A stretch of 64,000 bases of DNA from positions 124,001 to 188,000 of the forward strand of contig NZ_QMDI01000013.1 of NCBI RefSeq assembly GCF_003336755.1, in the 5' to 3' direction. Shown in pieces: positions 8,865 through 17,202 of the stretch. The notes under the pieces are model-generated. The model was not told the DNA's origin. It made no database searches and was given only the letters and a program-made list of their open reading frames with translations. Every line of letters starts with the position of its first letter. Positions within the stretch are counted from its first letter, which is position 1. The DNA is from Elioraea thermophila (ex Habib et al. 2022) (GTDB lineage: Bacteria; Pseudomonadota; Alphaproteobacteria; Acetobacterales; Acetobacteraceae). The translations under genes and the position numbers were made by a program.

Positions 8865-9149
8865 TCAGCGGCCGCGCGCGGCGCGCCACTTCATGCCGAG
8901 CCAGGCGATCAGCCCGGCACCGATGGCCACGGGGACCGCGATCAGAGCGACGGTGGCGGCGAAGGCGAGCATGAGCGCCAAGAGGCCAATCACGCCGGCG
9001 ACCACCGCGATGGAGATCACGCTGCGCATCAGGCTCGAGCCGGGCGGCGTGGCGGGGCCGGACCGCGAATTCGGCTCGGCGGGGAGGATCTCGACCGCCC
9101 AGACCGTCTCGTGGTCGTGGTCCTGGTCCGTTTGGCGCTGGCGTCGCAT
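8865..9149 (-). CDS. Small hypothetical membrane protein
   Basis: 94 aa. A polar N-terminal third rich in Gln, Asp and His is followed by a long hydrophobic stretch able to form two adjacent membrane helices (from SVISIAVVAGV to GAGLIAWLG), and a short basic end (KWRAARGR). I do not recognise a family. The ATG at 9149 is preferred to one at 9218, whose extra residues are not protein-like, but no clear Shine-Dalgarno supports either. Lies between the attachment protein gene and dgt on the same strand. Confidence 0.5.
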   Translation of the reverse strand: MRRQRQTDQDHDHETVWAVEILPAEPNSRSGPATPPGSSLMRSVISIAVVAGVIGLLALMLAFAATVALIAVPVAIGAGLIAWLGMKWRAARGR

Positions 9150-9258
9150 GCTCAGGAGATCGCGACGCGAGGGGGCGGTTTCAAGCGAAAAGACGGGTGG
9201 CGGGGGGATGAGCCCCACTGCTGGTCCGGTTTTTTGATCGCGCCCCGTTTTCGCCGGC

Positions 9259-10554
9259 TCAGAGCGGAACGTCGATGCCGCGGAGCCGGGCGGCGATGAA
9301 GGTGGCGTAGGGGTCGGTCATGCCGGCGGTGGCATCGATGGCGGAGCGCAGGATCTCCTCGCGCGGCCAGGCGGGGTCGGGGCGGTAGTCGCCGAAGATC
9401 GCCAAGGCCTGGCGGTAGCGCCGAGGCAGTTTCTCGGCGTCGCGCGTTTCGGCGAAGGCGAGCGCGGCGGGGAAAAGGAGATCGAGCACGGTGTCGATGA
9501 TCTCGTCGGCGGCCAACTCGAAGCCGACCTTGCGGTCGTGACCGTAGACGCGGGTCTCGTTGGTGCGGCGGGCGGCGTGGAAGGCCTCACCCAGCGTCGC
9601 GTCGAGCGCGGCGAGATCATCGAGCAGGGCCCCCCCGCGATAGGGCTCTCCGGCGAGGATCTCGTCGATGCGGGCGGCGAAGAGTTCGGCCGCGGCGTCG
9701 ATCAGTCGTCCGATCGCCTGGCCGCGCAGGGAGGCGACAGAGCCGTCGCGCCGGCCGGCGATCGGCCCGACGAGTTCGACGAACTCGCGGGCGGAAACGA
9801 TGCCGAGATCGACCGCGTCCTCGAGGTCGGCGATGGTGTAGGCGATGTCGTCGGCAGCCTCCATCAGCCACGTCGCCGGGTGGCGGGGCGCGAGGGCGGG
9901 GTCGTCGAGCCCGTAGAGATGGCGGACGACGTCGGCGAAGGCCTGGGCTTCGGTGGCGAAGACGCAGAACTTGGTGCCCCGGCGAGAGCGCTCATCGAGT
10001 GCCCCCCAGGGGTATTTCAGCATCGCCCCCAGCGTGGCGTAGGTGAGGCGGAGGCCCCGGTCCATCCGGTGCATGTCGATCTTGGTGACGATGCGGAAGC
10101 CCTGCGCGTTGCCGTCGAAATGGGCGAGGTCGGCGGGGGCGTCGTTGACGCGGTGTTCGGGGATCAGGCGGGCGAGCGCGGCGGCGATCGCCTCCTCGCC
10201 GGCGTGGCCGAAGGTGGGGTTGCCGATGTCGTGCACCATGCACGCGGCGCGTACCACCGCCCCCACCTCCTGCGGCGTGATGCCGGCGGGTTCGAGCAGG
10301 TGTTCGATGCGCCCGGCGGCGAGCACGCCGAGCGAGCGGCCGACCGAGGCGACCTCGAGGGTGTGCACGAGGCGGTTGCGCACATGGCTGTCGTGCGGGA
10401 GGGGATGCACCTGCGTCTTCGCCTGCAGGCGTCGGAAGGGCCGGGCGTAGGTGATGCGGTCCTGGTCGCGCTGGAAGGCGTCGCGGTGCGGCTCATCGCG
10501 CGGGGCGGTTTCGCCGAAGCGCACGCGGGAGAAGGCGCGGGCGAGGTCGAGCAT
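9259..10554 (-). CDS. dgt: Deoxyguanosinetriphosphate triphosphohydrolase-like protein
   Basis: 431-aa HD-domain phosphohydrolase that splits dNTPs into deoxynucleoside and triphosphate. The N-terminal RDQDRITYARPFRRL block and the metal-binding residues H64 (RLVHTLEV) and H108-D109 (MVHDIGNP, then FGHAGE) are intact, followed by the ADDIAYTIADLEDA segment. It is of the short, Dgt-like class common in alphaproteobacteria. The ATG at 10554 gives MLDLARAFSRVRFGE, the family's start; the frame remains open upstream without homology. It is divergent from the broken glycosyltransferase gene at 10696. Confidence 0.9.
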   Translation of the reverse strand: MLDLARAFSRVRFGETAPRDEPHRDAFQRDQDRITYARPFRRLQAKTQVHPLPHDSHVRNRLVHTLEVASVGRSLGVLAAGRIEHLLEPAGITPQEVGAVVRAACMVHDIGNPTFGHAGEEAIAAALARLIPEHRVNDAPADLAHFDGNAQGFRIVTKIDMHRMDRGLRLTYATLGAMLKYPWGALDERSRRGTKFCVFATEAQAFADVVRHLYGLDDPALAPRHPATWLMEAADDIAYTIADLEDAVDLGIVSAREFVELVGPIAGRRDGSVASLRGQAIGRLIDAAAELFAARIDEILAGEPYRGGALLDDLAALDATLGEAFHAARRTNETRVYGHDRKVGFELAADEIIDTVLDLLFPAALAFAETRDAEKLPRRYRQALAIFGDYRPDPAWPREEILRSAIDATAGMTDPYATFIAARLRGIDVPL

Positions 10555-10695
10555 GGCGGGCAGGGTGTGGCGGAGGCGGGCAGCGCGGGCAAGGCCGACC
10601 CCGAGCTGTCGGCAGAATGCCGTCATCTGCGGCCTGGCGCCGTGGGCCTCCTTCTCCTTGTCTCCTTGTGGAGTGAGGGAAAGGACGGGCTGGGC

Positions 10696-11451
10696 ATGAT
10701 CCTCCTCCTCTCCTCGACGCATCGTGCGGACGACCGGCGGCTTGCCTGGCTCGAGGCGGTGAGCCTTGCCGAGGCGGGGCTGGAGGTGGTTCATGTCTGC
10801 GTCGCCGGCGGGACACCGCCGCCGAGGGTGGCGAGCCTTGCCCTGCGCCGGGCCCCGGGGGCGCTGCGGCGGCTTTTGTTCCTCGTGCCGATCGGCCTCG
10901 TCGCGGCGCGGCAGCGGCCCCAGGTGGTGCAGGCGGGCCATCGCGCTGCTCCTCAAGGCTCTCCTCCGCTGCCGCGTGGTGTTCGACGCACACGAGGATT
11001 ACCTCGACGTGCGTCGTCTTGCCGCCGTACCGCGACCGCTGCGTCGGCTCGCCGCGCGGGCTTTGGAGCTCATCTTCCGCGCCTTCGCCCGCGTCTCGGA
11101 CGGAATCCTCGGCATTTCGGCCGCGCGGGCGGCGGTGTTTCCGCTGCCGCGGCGTGCGCCGCCCGTCGTAATCGTGCGCACACGGTGCGGCGGGCCGAGA
11201 CCCTCGCACTGCCGCGAGCCGATGCGGCCGCACTCGTCGCGGACATCGGCTGCGGGGTCGCGGTCGACGCCGAGCGCGATGGCGCCCTCGGGGGCGCGAT
11301 GACGGATCTCTTCTTTCGCCCGCTCCATCGGCTGGTGATGGGCGAGCTCGCGCGGCGGGCGTGTCTCGGGGCGCTGGCGTGGGAGGAGGATGCGGCGGTC
11401 CTGGTGGCTTTGCACCGCGCGCTCGCCGATTCGCCTGGGGCGATGGGATAG
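10696..11451 (+). pseudogene. Glycosyltransferase (GT4-type) remnant, frameshifted and internally deleted
   Basis: Three fragments of one glycosyltransferase lie in order in alternating frames. Frame 1 from the ATG at 10696 gives the GT-B N-terminus (MILLLSSTHRADDRRL and onward to RQRPQVVQA). The homology then moves to another frame around 10940 (LLLKALLRCRVVFDAHEDY, then FARVSDGILGIS). From about 11190 it returns to frame 1 with a C-terminal piece (ETLALPRADAAALVADIGCG) ending at the TAG at 11449-11451. The catalytic middle of the second domain is missing, so at least two frame changes and one deletion separate it from a working gene. A single long open frame spans it only by chance of high GC. 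It shows that sugar-transfer genes are being lost in this region. Confidence 0.7.
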
Positions 11452-11458
11452 GGGGTCG

Positions 11459-11490
11459 CGGGGGAAAGGGCCCATCGGCCCTTTCCCCCG
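11459..11490. terminator. Strong bidirectional hairpin terminator
   Basis: Perfect 14-bp arms (11459-11472 and 11477-11490, core GGGGAAAGGGCC/GGCCCTTTCCCC) with the loop CATC. It sits between the end of the glycosyltransferase remnant and the end of the ABC ATPase gene, which converge, so it can serve both. Confidence 0.75.
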
Positions 11491-11529
11491 AAGTTTCCTC
11501 CTCGATCCCAGGGATCGCGGCGGCCTTCC

Positions 11530-12288
11530 CTACTCCGCCGCCTGCGCCGCCGCGGCCGCGGCACCGCGACCGCGGGCGATGTCGAGGAACACCTCCTCCA
11601 GGTCCTCCCGCCCGTAGCGCGCGATCAGCTCAGCCGGCGCGCCCTGATCGACCACGCGCCCGCGCTTCAGCATCAGCACCCGGTGGCACATCCGTTCCAC
11701 CTCCGCCATGTTGTGCGAAGCAAGCACAATGGCGGCCCCCGTTTCGGCGCGATAGCGTTCGAGCCAGCTGCGCATGCGATCGGCGGTGTCGGGGTCGAGC
11801 GAAGCGGTCGGTTCGTCGAGCAGCAGCACCTCGGGGGCGTTGATCAGTGCCTTGGCAAGGGCGGCGCGCGTCTTCTGCCCGGCGGAGAGCTCGCCGCCCG
11901 GCCGATCCAGCAGGCCCGCGAGATCGAGTTCCTCCGCCAGCCGTTCGATCCGCGCCTCGAGCCTCGGCACCCCGTAGAGATGACCATAGACGCGCAGGTT
12001 CTCGCGCACGGTGAGACGGTGGGGAAGCGCAACGTAAGGCGAGGAGAAGTTCATGCGTGCGAGCGCGGCGAAGCGGTCGGTCGCCATGTCGTGGCCGAGC
12101 ACCTCGATCCGCCCGGCATCGGGGATCAGCAGGCCGAGCAGCATGGCGATGGTGGTGGTCTTGCCCGCACCGTTGCCGCCCAAGAGGCCCAGGGTCTCGC
12201 CGCGGCGGAGGGTGAAGGAGAGGTCCGCCACCGCGAGCACTTCGCCGTAGCGCTTGGTCAGGCCCTCGGCCCTGATGGCGATGTCCAT
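11530..12288 (-). CDS. ABC transporter ATP-binding protein (permease not nearby)
   Basis: 252-aa nucleotide-binding subunit. Walker A GGNGAGKT at 37-44, signature LSAGQ at 134-138 (Ala in place of the first Gly), Walker B VLLLDEP at 154-160, and a H-loop in LASHNMAEVER. The overall pattern (short, with RLTVRENLRVYGHLYG) resembles NodI/DrrA-type exporters of drugs or polysaccharides. No membrane subunit is adjacent on either side, so the partner must be elsewhere. ATG at 12288 is preferred; another in-frame ATG lies four codons upstream. Divergent from yajC. Confidence 0.85.
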   Translation of the reverse strand: MDIAIRAEGLTKRYGEVLAVADLSFTLRRGETLGLLGGNGAGKTTTIAMLLGLLIPDAGRIEVLGHDMATDRFAALARMNFSSPYVALPHRLTVRENLRVYGHLYGVPRLEARIERLAEELDLAGLLDRPGGELSAGQKTRAALAKALINAPEVLLLDEPTASLDPDTADRMRSWLERYRAETGAAIVLASHNMAEVERMCHRVLMLKRGRVVDQGAPAELIARYGREDLEEVFLDIARGRGAAAAAAQAAE

Positions 12289-12356
12289 GCCCCGCAGCAT
12301 CGGAGCCCTACGGCCCGGCGCAAGGCCCCCTTCGGCCGGCGCCTACCCGGCGGGGT

Positions 12357-12384
12357 TTCACCGCTCTCCCCCCGCTGATATGGT
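12357..12384 (+). promoter_or_regulatory. Candidate sigma-70 promoter for yajC
   Basis: TTCACC (12357-12362), a 16-base spacer, then TATGGT (12379-12384), about 35 bases before the yajC start codon. The match is partial, and no experiment or alignment supports it here. Confidence 0.35.
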
Positions 12385-12420
12385 CCGCCGCCTTCGCAAC
12401 CCCTCGTCGCCGAGACCACG

Positions 12421-12825
12421 ATGCTGATTTCCCCGGCCTATGCGCAGAGTGCGGACCCCACGGGGGGGCTGATGTCCCTCCTGCCGCTCGTCCTGATCTT
12501 CGTCGTCTTCTACTTCATCCTGATCCGCCCACAGCAGAAGAAGGCGAAGGAGCATCGGGAGATGCTGGCAGCGCTGAAGAAGGGCGACCGCGTGGTCACC
12601 GGTGGCGGGGTGATCGCGACCGTGGTGCGCGTGGCACCCGACAGCGATGAGGTGATCCTGGAGATCGCCAAGAACCCGCAGGTGCGGGTGACCGTGGTGA
12701 AGAACACGATCAGTTCCGTGTTGCGCGAGGAAGGCGAGGCGGCGGCGAAGGACGCGAAGCCGGCGGCGCCGTCGAAGGAGCAGCCAGAGCCCGCGCCCGC
12801 CAACGACGCGGGCCGGGAGCGCTAA
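12421..12825 (+). CDS. yajC: Preprotein translocase accessory subunit YajC
   Basis: 134-aa single-pass inner-membrane protein that associates with SecDF and the SecYEG channel. The N-terminal helix (about 18-38, LMSLLPLVLIFVVFYFILIR) is followed by the hallmark RPQQKKAKEH and the small soluble domain with LKKGDRVVTGGGVIATV. The C-terminus is extended by about 25 Ala/Pro/Glu-rich residues. secD/secF, its usual neighbours, do not follow; a phosphatase gene does, 19 bases later. Confidence 0.95.
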   Translation: MLISPAYAQSADPTGGLMSLLPLVLIFVVFYFILIRPQQKKAKEHREMLAALKKGDRVVTGGGVIATVVRVAPDSDEVILEIAKNPQVRVTVVKNTISSVLREEGEAAAKDAKPAAPSKEQPEPAPANDAGRER

Positions 12826-12844
12826 GCCCCGCCCCGTCCGCGCC

Positions 12845-13570
12845 GTGCGCGTGGAACGGACGGAGGAAGGTGCGGCGCCGGCCCGCCTGCCCGAGGGGCT
12901 CCGCGTTTACGCCATCGGCGACGTGCATGGTTGTGCGGATCGCCTTGCCCGTCTGCTCGACCTGATCGCCGAGGACGCGGCAGCGGCGCCACAGGCGGAA
13001 CGCCGCATCGTCTTCCTCGGCGACTACGTCGATCGCGGCCCCGACAGCCGGGGGGCGATCGAGCGGGTGCTGGCCCCCCTCCCCTTCGCCGCCGAGACGG
13101 TGCCGCTGATGGGCAACCACGAGGCGATGATGCTGGCCGCCCTCGAACGGCCGAACGAGGAGACGGTCTCGCTCTGGCTCGCCAACGGGGCGGCGGCGAC
13201 GCTCGCCTCCTACGGCGTGGATGATACGCTGCCGGCCGCGCGCTGGGCCGACCGGGTGGGCGAGCCGCATGTCGGCTTCCTGCGTCGGCTCGCGCGATGC
13301 CACAGGGCAGGAGGATATCTTTTCGCGCATGCCGGCATCCGGCCCGGCGTGCCGCTCGAGGCGCAGGATGAGGAGGATCTGCTCTGGATCCGCGAGCCGT
13401 TCCTGTCGTCACCGGACGACCATGGTGCGGTGATCGTCCACGGTCATACGCCGACGCGCGAGCCCGTGGTGCGGCCGAACCGCATCGGCATCGACACCGG
13501 CGCGGTCTACGGCGGCAAGCTCACGGCCCTCGTGCTGTGGGCGGATCGTATGCGCTTCCTTCATGTCTGA
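12845..13570 (+). CDS. Metallophosphoesterase / PPP-family serine-threonine protein phosphatase
   Basis: 241 aa with all PPP phosphatase metal motifs in order: GDVHG (about 24-28), GDYVDRG (about 59-65), GNHE (about 90-93), then a FAHAG strand and a VHGHTP near the C-terminus. Such small bacterial PPP enzymes dephosphorylate proteins or diadenosine tetraphosphate; which one applies here cannot be told. It begins with GTG at 12845 just after yajC and ends 45 bases before hldE, so the three may be cotranscribed. Confidence 0.85.
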   Translation: MRVERTEEGAAPARLPEGLRVYAIGDVHGCADRLARLLDLIAEDAAAAPQAERRIVFLGDYVDRGPDSRGAIERVLAPLPFAAETVPLMGNHEAMMLAALERPNEETVSLWLANGAAATLASYGVDDTLPAARWADRVGEPHVGFLRRLARCHRAGGYLFAHAGIRPGVPLEAQDEEDLLWIREPFLSSPDDHGAVIVHGHTPTREPVVRPNRIGIDTGAVYGGKLTALVLWADRMRFLHV

Positions 13571-13615
13571 CCTGCGACCTTGCCGGTCCGAAACGCTGCC
13601 GCTAATCGAACTGTC

Positions 13616-15085
13616 ATGAACGAGCCCGACCAGCCCGACCTCGCCTCCGCCGTCCGCAGCCTGAGGCGAGGGTCGGTGCTGGTGGTCGGTGACGCGATGC
13701 TCGACCGCTACGTGTACGGCACGGTCGAGCGGGTGAGCCCGGAGGCGCCGATCCCCGTCGTCACGGTCGAGCGTGAGGTGGCGATGCCGGGAGGGGCCGG
13801 GAACGTCGTTCGCAACATCACGGCGTTGGGCGGTTCTGCGGCTTTCCTCACGGTGGTCGGCGACGACGAGGCGGGGGCCGATCTCACCGCCCTGATCGGC
13901 GGCCAGCCAAACGTCGAGCCCTGGCTGCTCGTTCAGGGCGGGCGGCTGACCACGGTGAAGACGCGCTACATCGCCGCCGGGCAGCAGCTGCTGCGGGCGG
14001 ATCGCGAGACGGTCGAGCCCATCCACCCGAAACTGGCCGATCGCCTGATCAGCATCGCAGCGGATGCCATGGCGGCCTGTCGGGTGGTGGTGATCAGCGA
14101 CTACCAGAAGGGCGTGGTGGCGAACGATACGGCCGCACGGCTGATCGCGGCGGCGCAGGAGCGGCGCCGGCTGGTGGTGGTGGATCCGAAGGGGCGCGAC
14201 TACGGGCGCTACGCCGGAGCCGACCTGGTGACGCCGAATCGGCGCGAACTCGCCGAGGGCACGGGCCTGCCGACCGAGACCGCCGAGCAGGTGGTGGATG
14301 CCGCCCGGGCCTTGATGCGCGCGCACGGCATCCGGGCCGTGCTGTGCACCCGTTCGGAGGACGGGATGACACTGGTCGAAGGCCCCGAAGGCGCCTTCGT
14401 CAGCCATTTCGCGGCCGAGGCGAAAGAGGTCTATGACGTCTCCGGAGCCGGTGACACGGTGGTGGCGACCGTCGCGCTCGGCCTCGCCGCCGGACTGAAG
14501 CTCGCGGTGGCGGCGCGGCTTGCCAACATCGCGGCCGGCATCGTGGTCGGCAAGATCGGCACTGCGGTCGCGCGCGAGGCGGAACTCCTGGAGGCGATCG
14601 CCCCGGCCACGGGGGCGCTGCGCAAGGTGGTGTCGCGCGAGGCGGCGGCCGAGCAGGTGGAACGCTGGCGGCGCAAGGGCTGGCGCATCGGCTTCACCAA
14701 CGGCTGCTTCGATCTGCTGCATCCGGGCCATGTCCATCTGCTCGAGCAGGCGCGCGCCGCCTGCGATCGGCTGGTGGTGGGGCTCAATTCGGACGCGTCC
14801 GTTCGCCGTCTGAAAGGGCCAGGCCGGCCAGTTCAGCAGGAGGCCGCCCGCGCCGCGGTGCTCGCCTCGCTCGCCGATGTCGACCTCGTCACGATCTTCG
14901 AGGAGGACACCCCCATCGAGCTCATTCGGCTGTTGCGGCCCGACGTGCTGGTGAAGGGGGCGGATTACACGCTTGACCAAGTGGTGGGGGCCGATCTCGT
15001 CCGGTCCTGGGGCGGCCGGGTGCTACTTGCAGAGCTTCTGCCGGGCAACTCGACCACGGCGACCATCGCGCGGCTCAGGGGGTGA
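13616..15085 (+). CDS. hldE: Bifunctional heptose-7-phosphate kinase / heptose-1-phosphate adenylyltransferase
   Basis: 489-aa two-domain enzyme of ADP-heptose synthesis for the lipopolysaccharide core. Residues 1 to about 325 are a PfkB kinase (VVGDAMLDRYVYG at the start, GAGDTVVATVALG with the catalytic Asp near 281). Residues from about 350 are a nucleotidyltransferase (FTNGCFDLLHPGHVHLL with the HxGH motif, and KGADYTLDQVVGA). Both halves look complete. The ATG at 13616 was chosen because it leads straight into the kinase fold. It heads the surface-polysaccharide part of the window. Confidence 0.95.
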   Translation: MNEPDQPDLASAVRSLRRGSVLVVGDAMLDRYVYGTVERVSPEAPIPVVTVEREVAMPGGAGNVVRNITALGGSAAFLTVVGDDEAGADLTALIGGQPNVEPWLLVQGGRLTTVKTRYIAAGQQLLRADRETVEPIHPKLADRLISIAADAMAACRVVVISDYQKGVVANDTAARLIAAAQERRRLVVVDPKGRDYGRYAGADLVTPNRRELAEGTGLPTETAEQVVDAARALMRAHGIRAVLCTRSEDGMTLVEGPEGAFVSHFAAEAKEVYDVSGAGDTVVATVALGLAAGLKLAVAARLANIAAGIVVGKIGTAVAREAELLEAIAPATGALRKVVSREAAAEQVERWRRKGWRIGFTNGCFDLLHPGHVHLLEQARAACDRLVVGLNSDASVRRLKGPGRPVQQEAARAAVLASLADVDLVTIFEEDTPIELIRLLRPDVLVKGADYTLDQVVGADLVRSWGGRVLLAELLPGNSTTATIARLRG

Positions 15086-15114
15086 GGGCCGGCCGCAACC
15101 GCGGGCGGCGGGGG

Positions 15115-16251
15115 TCAGTCTGCGATGTGATGCTCGCGCATGACCTCCTCGAGGAGGTTCAACCAGAGGGGGGCGATCCTCTCGGGCGCGAAGTCAGCCG
15201 CTCGGGCCCGGGCACGGGCGGCATGGTCGGCGCGCAGCGCCGGGTCGGCCATCAGCCTGGCCAGCGCCTCGGCCAAGGCCTCCGGGTTCTCGGGCGGGAC
15301 GAGGAGGCCGTGCTTGCCGCCTTCCAGGATCTCGCGCGGGCCGTGCGGGCAGTCGGCGGCGACGACGGGCAGCCCGCAGGCCATGGCTTCGATCAGGGCG
15401 TTGGGAAAACCCTCATAGCGGGAGGGGAAGGCGAACACGCCGCCCGCTTCGGCGGCGGCCCGCAGGGGCGGTGCCGGGCTGCGCACCGCTCCGGGCAGTT
15501 GAACGCGGCCGTCGAGCCCGAAGCGCGCAACCAGCCTTTCCAGGGCCGCGCGCTCGGGCCCCTCGCCGAGAATGGTGAGGTGCCAAGCGGGAAACTGCGG
15601 CGCGAGACGGGCGAAGGCCTCGAGCAGCAGGTCGAAGCCTTTCTGGGGATGGAGTCGGCCGAGGGCGATGAGGTGTGGCGAACCGGCAGGCACGAGACGG
15701 GGGTCGTGCGGACCAGCTTGACCATCGACCTGCACGGCGTTGGGAATGACGACGACCTTGCCCTCGGGCAGCCAGGCGCGCTCGGTGGCGATGCCCTGCG
15801 TGATTGCGACCAGGCGCGCGGCGCGCGGATAGAGGAGCCGCACGGCGACCCGCCAGAGGCCGCGTTCCATCCCGTCCTGCGATGGGGCGACGCGGTCGGA
15901 GACGACCACGGGCAGGCCGAGGCCGCGGCTGGCGGCGAGGGCGAGCAGGGATGGCGTGTTGCCCAGGCCGACGATGACGTCGGGCCGGTGCGCGCGGAGG
16001 ACGGAGCGGAGCGCGAGGGCTTGCGCGACGGAACGGCCGGCAAGCCCCAACCCGTTCGCGCGCCCCTTGGCCCGCCAGCCCTCGATCACCGCGATGGCGG
16101 GTGGGAGCGTGAAGTGGCGCGGCCGATCGGCACAAAGGAACACATCCACCCGCCAGCCGGCCCGGGCGAGGGTTTCGGCGAGGAAAACGGTGGCGCGTTG
16201 CGTGCCACCGAGTTCCAGCGAGTAGGTGACGAGGAGGGCGCGGCGTGGCAT
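15115..16251 (-). CDS. Glycosyltransferase family 4
   Basis: 378-aa GT-B fold enzyme. N-terminal acceptor domain with LELGGTQRATVFLAETLA, a switch at VVVIPNAVQV, and a C-terminal nucleotide-sugar domain with the E-x7-E motif in SRYEGFPNALIEAMACG followed by ADCPHGPREIL. It should transfer an activated sugar in the cytoplasm during polysaccharide or LPS-core assembly. The last 100 residues are almost identical, also at DNA level, to those of the glycosyltransferase at 17194-18357 (see repeats). Its start at 16251 faces the FkbM remnant. Confidence 0.88.
   Translation of the reverse strand: MPRRALLVTYSLELGGTQRATVFLAETLARAGWRVDVFLCADRPRHFTLPPAIAVIEGWRAKGRANGLGLAGRSVAQALALRSVLRAHRPDVIVGLGNTPSLLALAASRGLGLPVVVSDRVAPSQDGMERGLWRVAVRLLYPRAARLVAITQGIATERAWLPEGKVVVIPNAVQVDGQAGPHDPRLVPAGSPHLIALGRLHPQKGFDLLLEAFARLAPQFPAWHLTILGEGPERAALERLVARFGLDGRVQLPGAVRSPAPPLRAAAEAGGVFAFPSRYEGFPNALIEAMACGLPVVAADCPHGPREILEGGKHGLLVPPENPEALAEALARLMADPALRADHAARARARAADFAPERIAPLWLNLLEEVMREHHIAD
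15172..15466 (-). repeat. Dispersed repeat copy A (glycosyltransferase 3' end)
   Basis: About 295 bp, very similar to 17251-17545, with an offset of 2079 bases in the same orientation. A run shared without difference covers 15321-15354. It encodes the C-terminal catalytic end of each glycosyltransferase. Such a repeat can drive gene conversion or deletion of the DNA between the copies. Confidence 0.7.
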
Positions 16252-16327
16252 GAGCCGGCCCTACCGGCTGGCGCCCTGTGCGGCAACGGCCTTCCTGTCC
16301 CGTCTCGCCCGGAGCAACGCACCGTCC

Positions 16328-17202
16328 ATGCTGTCGCTCGACGCCAAGCACCGTCTGGCCGACCGGCTCGGCCACGTCTTCGCCGCCGTCATGCGCGGCG
16401 TGCTCGTCGCCGGTACCGCGCTGCTGCCGAAGAACGGGCGGGAGCATGTCCGTCGCGTCGCGATCAGGAGGTAACGACGGCCCTGCAGGATGTCGACCTC
16501 TTCGGGCAGACGCTTCGGCTCGAGTGGGGAGCGCTGATCACCGGGCAACCGCTGCGCTGGCTGGAGCCGGAAACGATCGGCTGGCTCGAGACGCATGTGC
16601 GCGACGGGGATGTGCTCTGGGGCATCGGGGCGAATGTCGGCCTGTATGCGCTGTGGTGCGCCAAGCGGCACCCGGGGTGCCGCGTGGTCGCGTTCGAGCC
16701 GAACGCGCTGACTTATCCCGTGCTGGTTCGGCATGTGATTGGCAATGGCGTGGCGGATCGCGTGCAGGCCCTGCCCCTGGCGCTGAGCGATGCGCCGATG
16801 CGGGTCGAGACGTTCCGTCTCTACACCCTCATGCAGGGCTGGGCGGGAAATCAGCTTGAGGTCGCAGGCGCCCCGCCGATGTGGTACGGGCGCGAGGCGG
16901 CGCGTTACGCGGTGGTGGCGTGCTCGGCCGACGAGCTCTGTTCCCGGCTCGCCGTCCCCTGGCCCGACCACATCAAGCTGGACGTGGACGGCATCGAACC
17001 GCTGATCCTCGCCGGTGCCCGCGACGTGCTGCACCGCGTCCGCTCCGTGCTCGTCGAGGTCGAGGACGTGCACGTGCGACACCATGCGGAGGGGGCAGAA
17101 GCCATCTGCCGCCCCCTGCGCGAGGCCGGGCTGGTGGAGGACGAGTCGTTCCGCGGCCGCGGGTCGGGGCGAAACCGGCTGTTCGTGCGCCCCTCAGGCT
17201 GA
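16328..17202 (+). pseudogene. FkbM-type methyltransferase, frameshifted (probable pseudogene)
   Basis: The first 48 codons (MLSLDAKHRLADRLGHVF to REHVRRVAIRR) are in one frame and stop at a TAA at 16472-16474. The methyltransferase itself continues in another frame from about 16470 (VTTALQDVDLFGQTLRLE) to the TGA at 17202, with PGCRVVAFEPN and the family's HIKLDVDGIEPLIL. A one-base loss or two-base gain at about 16465-16475 would explain it. SAM motif I reads LWGIGANVG, where the family has Asp in place of the first Gly, which also suggests loss of function. An AGGAGG sits at the frame junction, so restart on the second frame from a non-ATG codon cannot be excluded, nor can a sequencing error. 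Confidence 0.65.

Noticed and set aside
9538-10695. N-terminal 386 codons of the long plus-strand frame that runs into the glycosyltransferase remnant
   Set aside because: This part is the antisense of dgt; only the region from 10696 has homology-like content.
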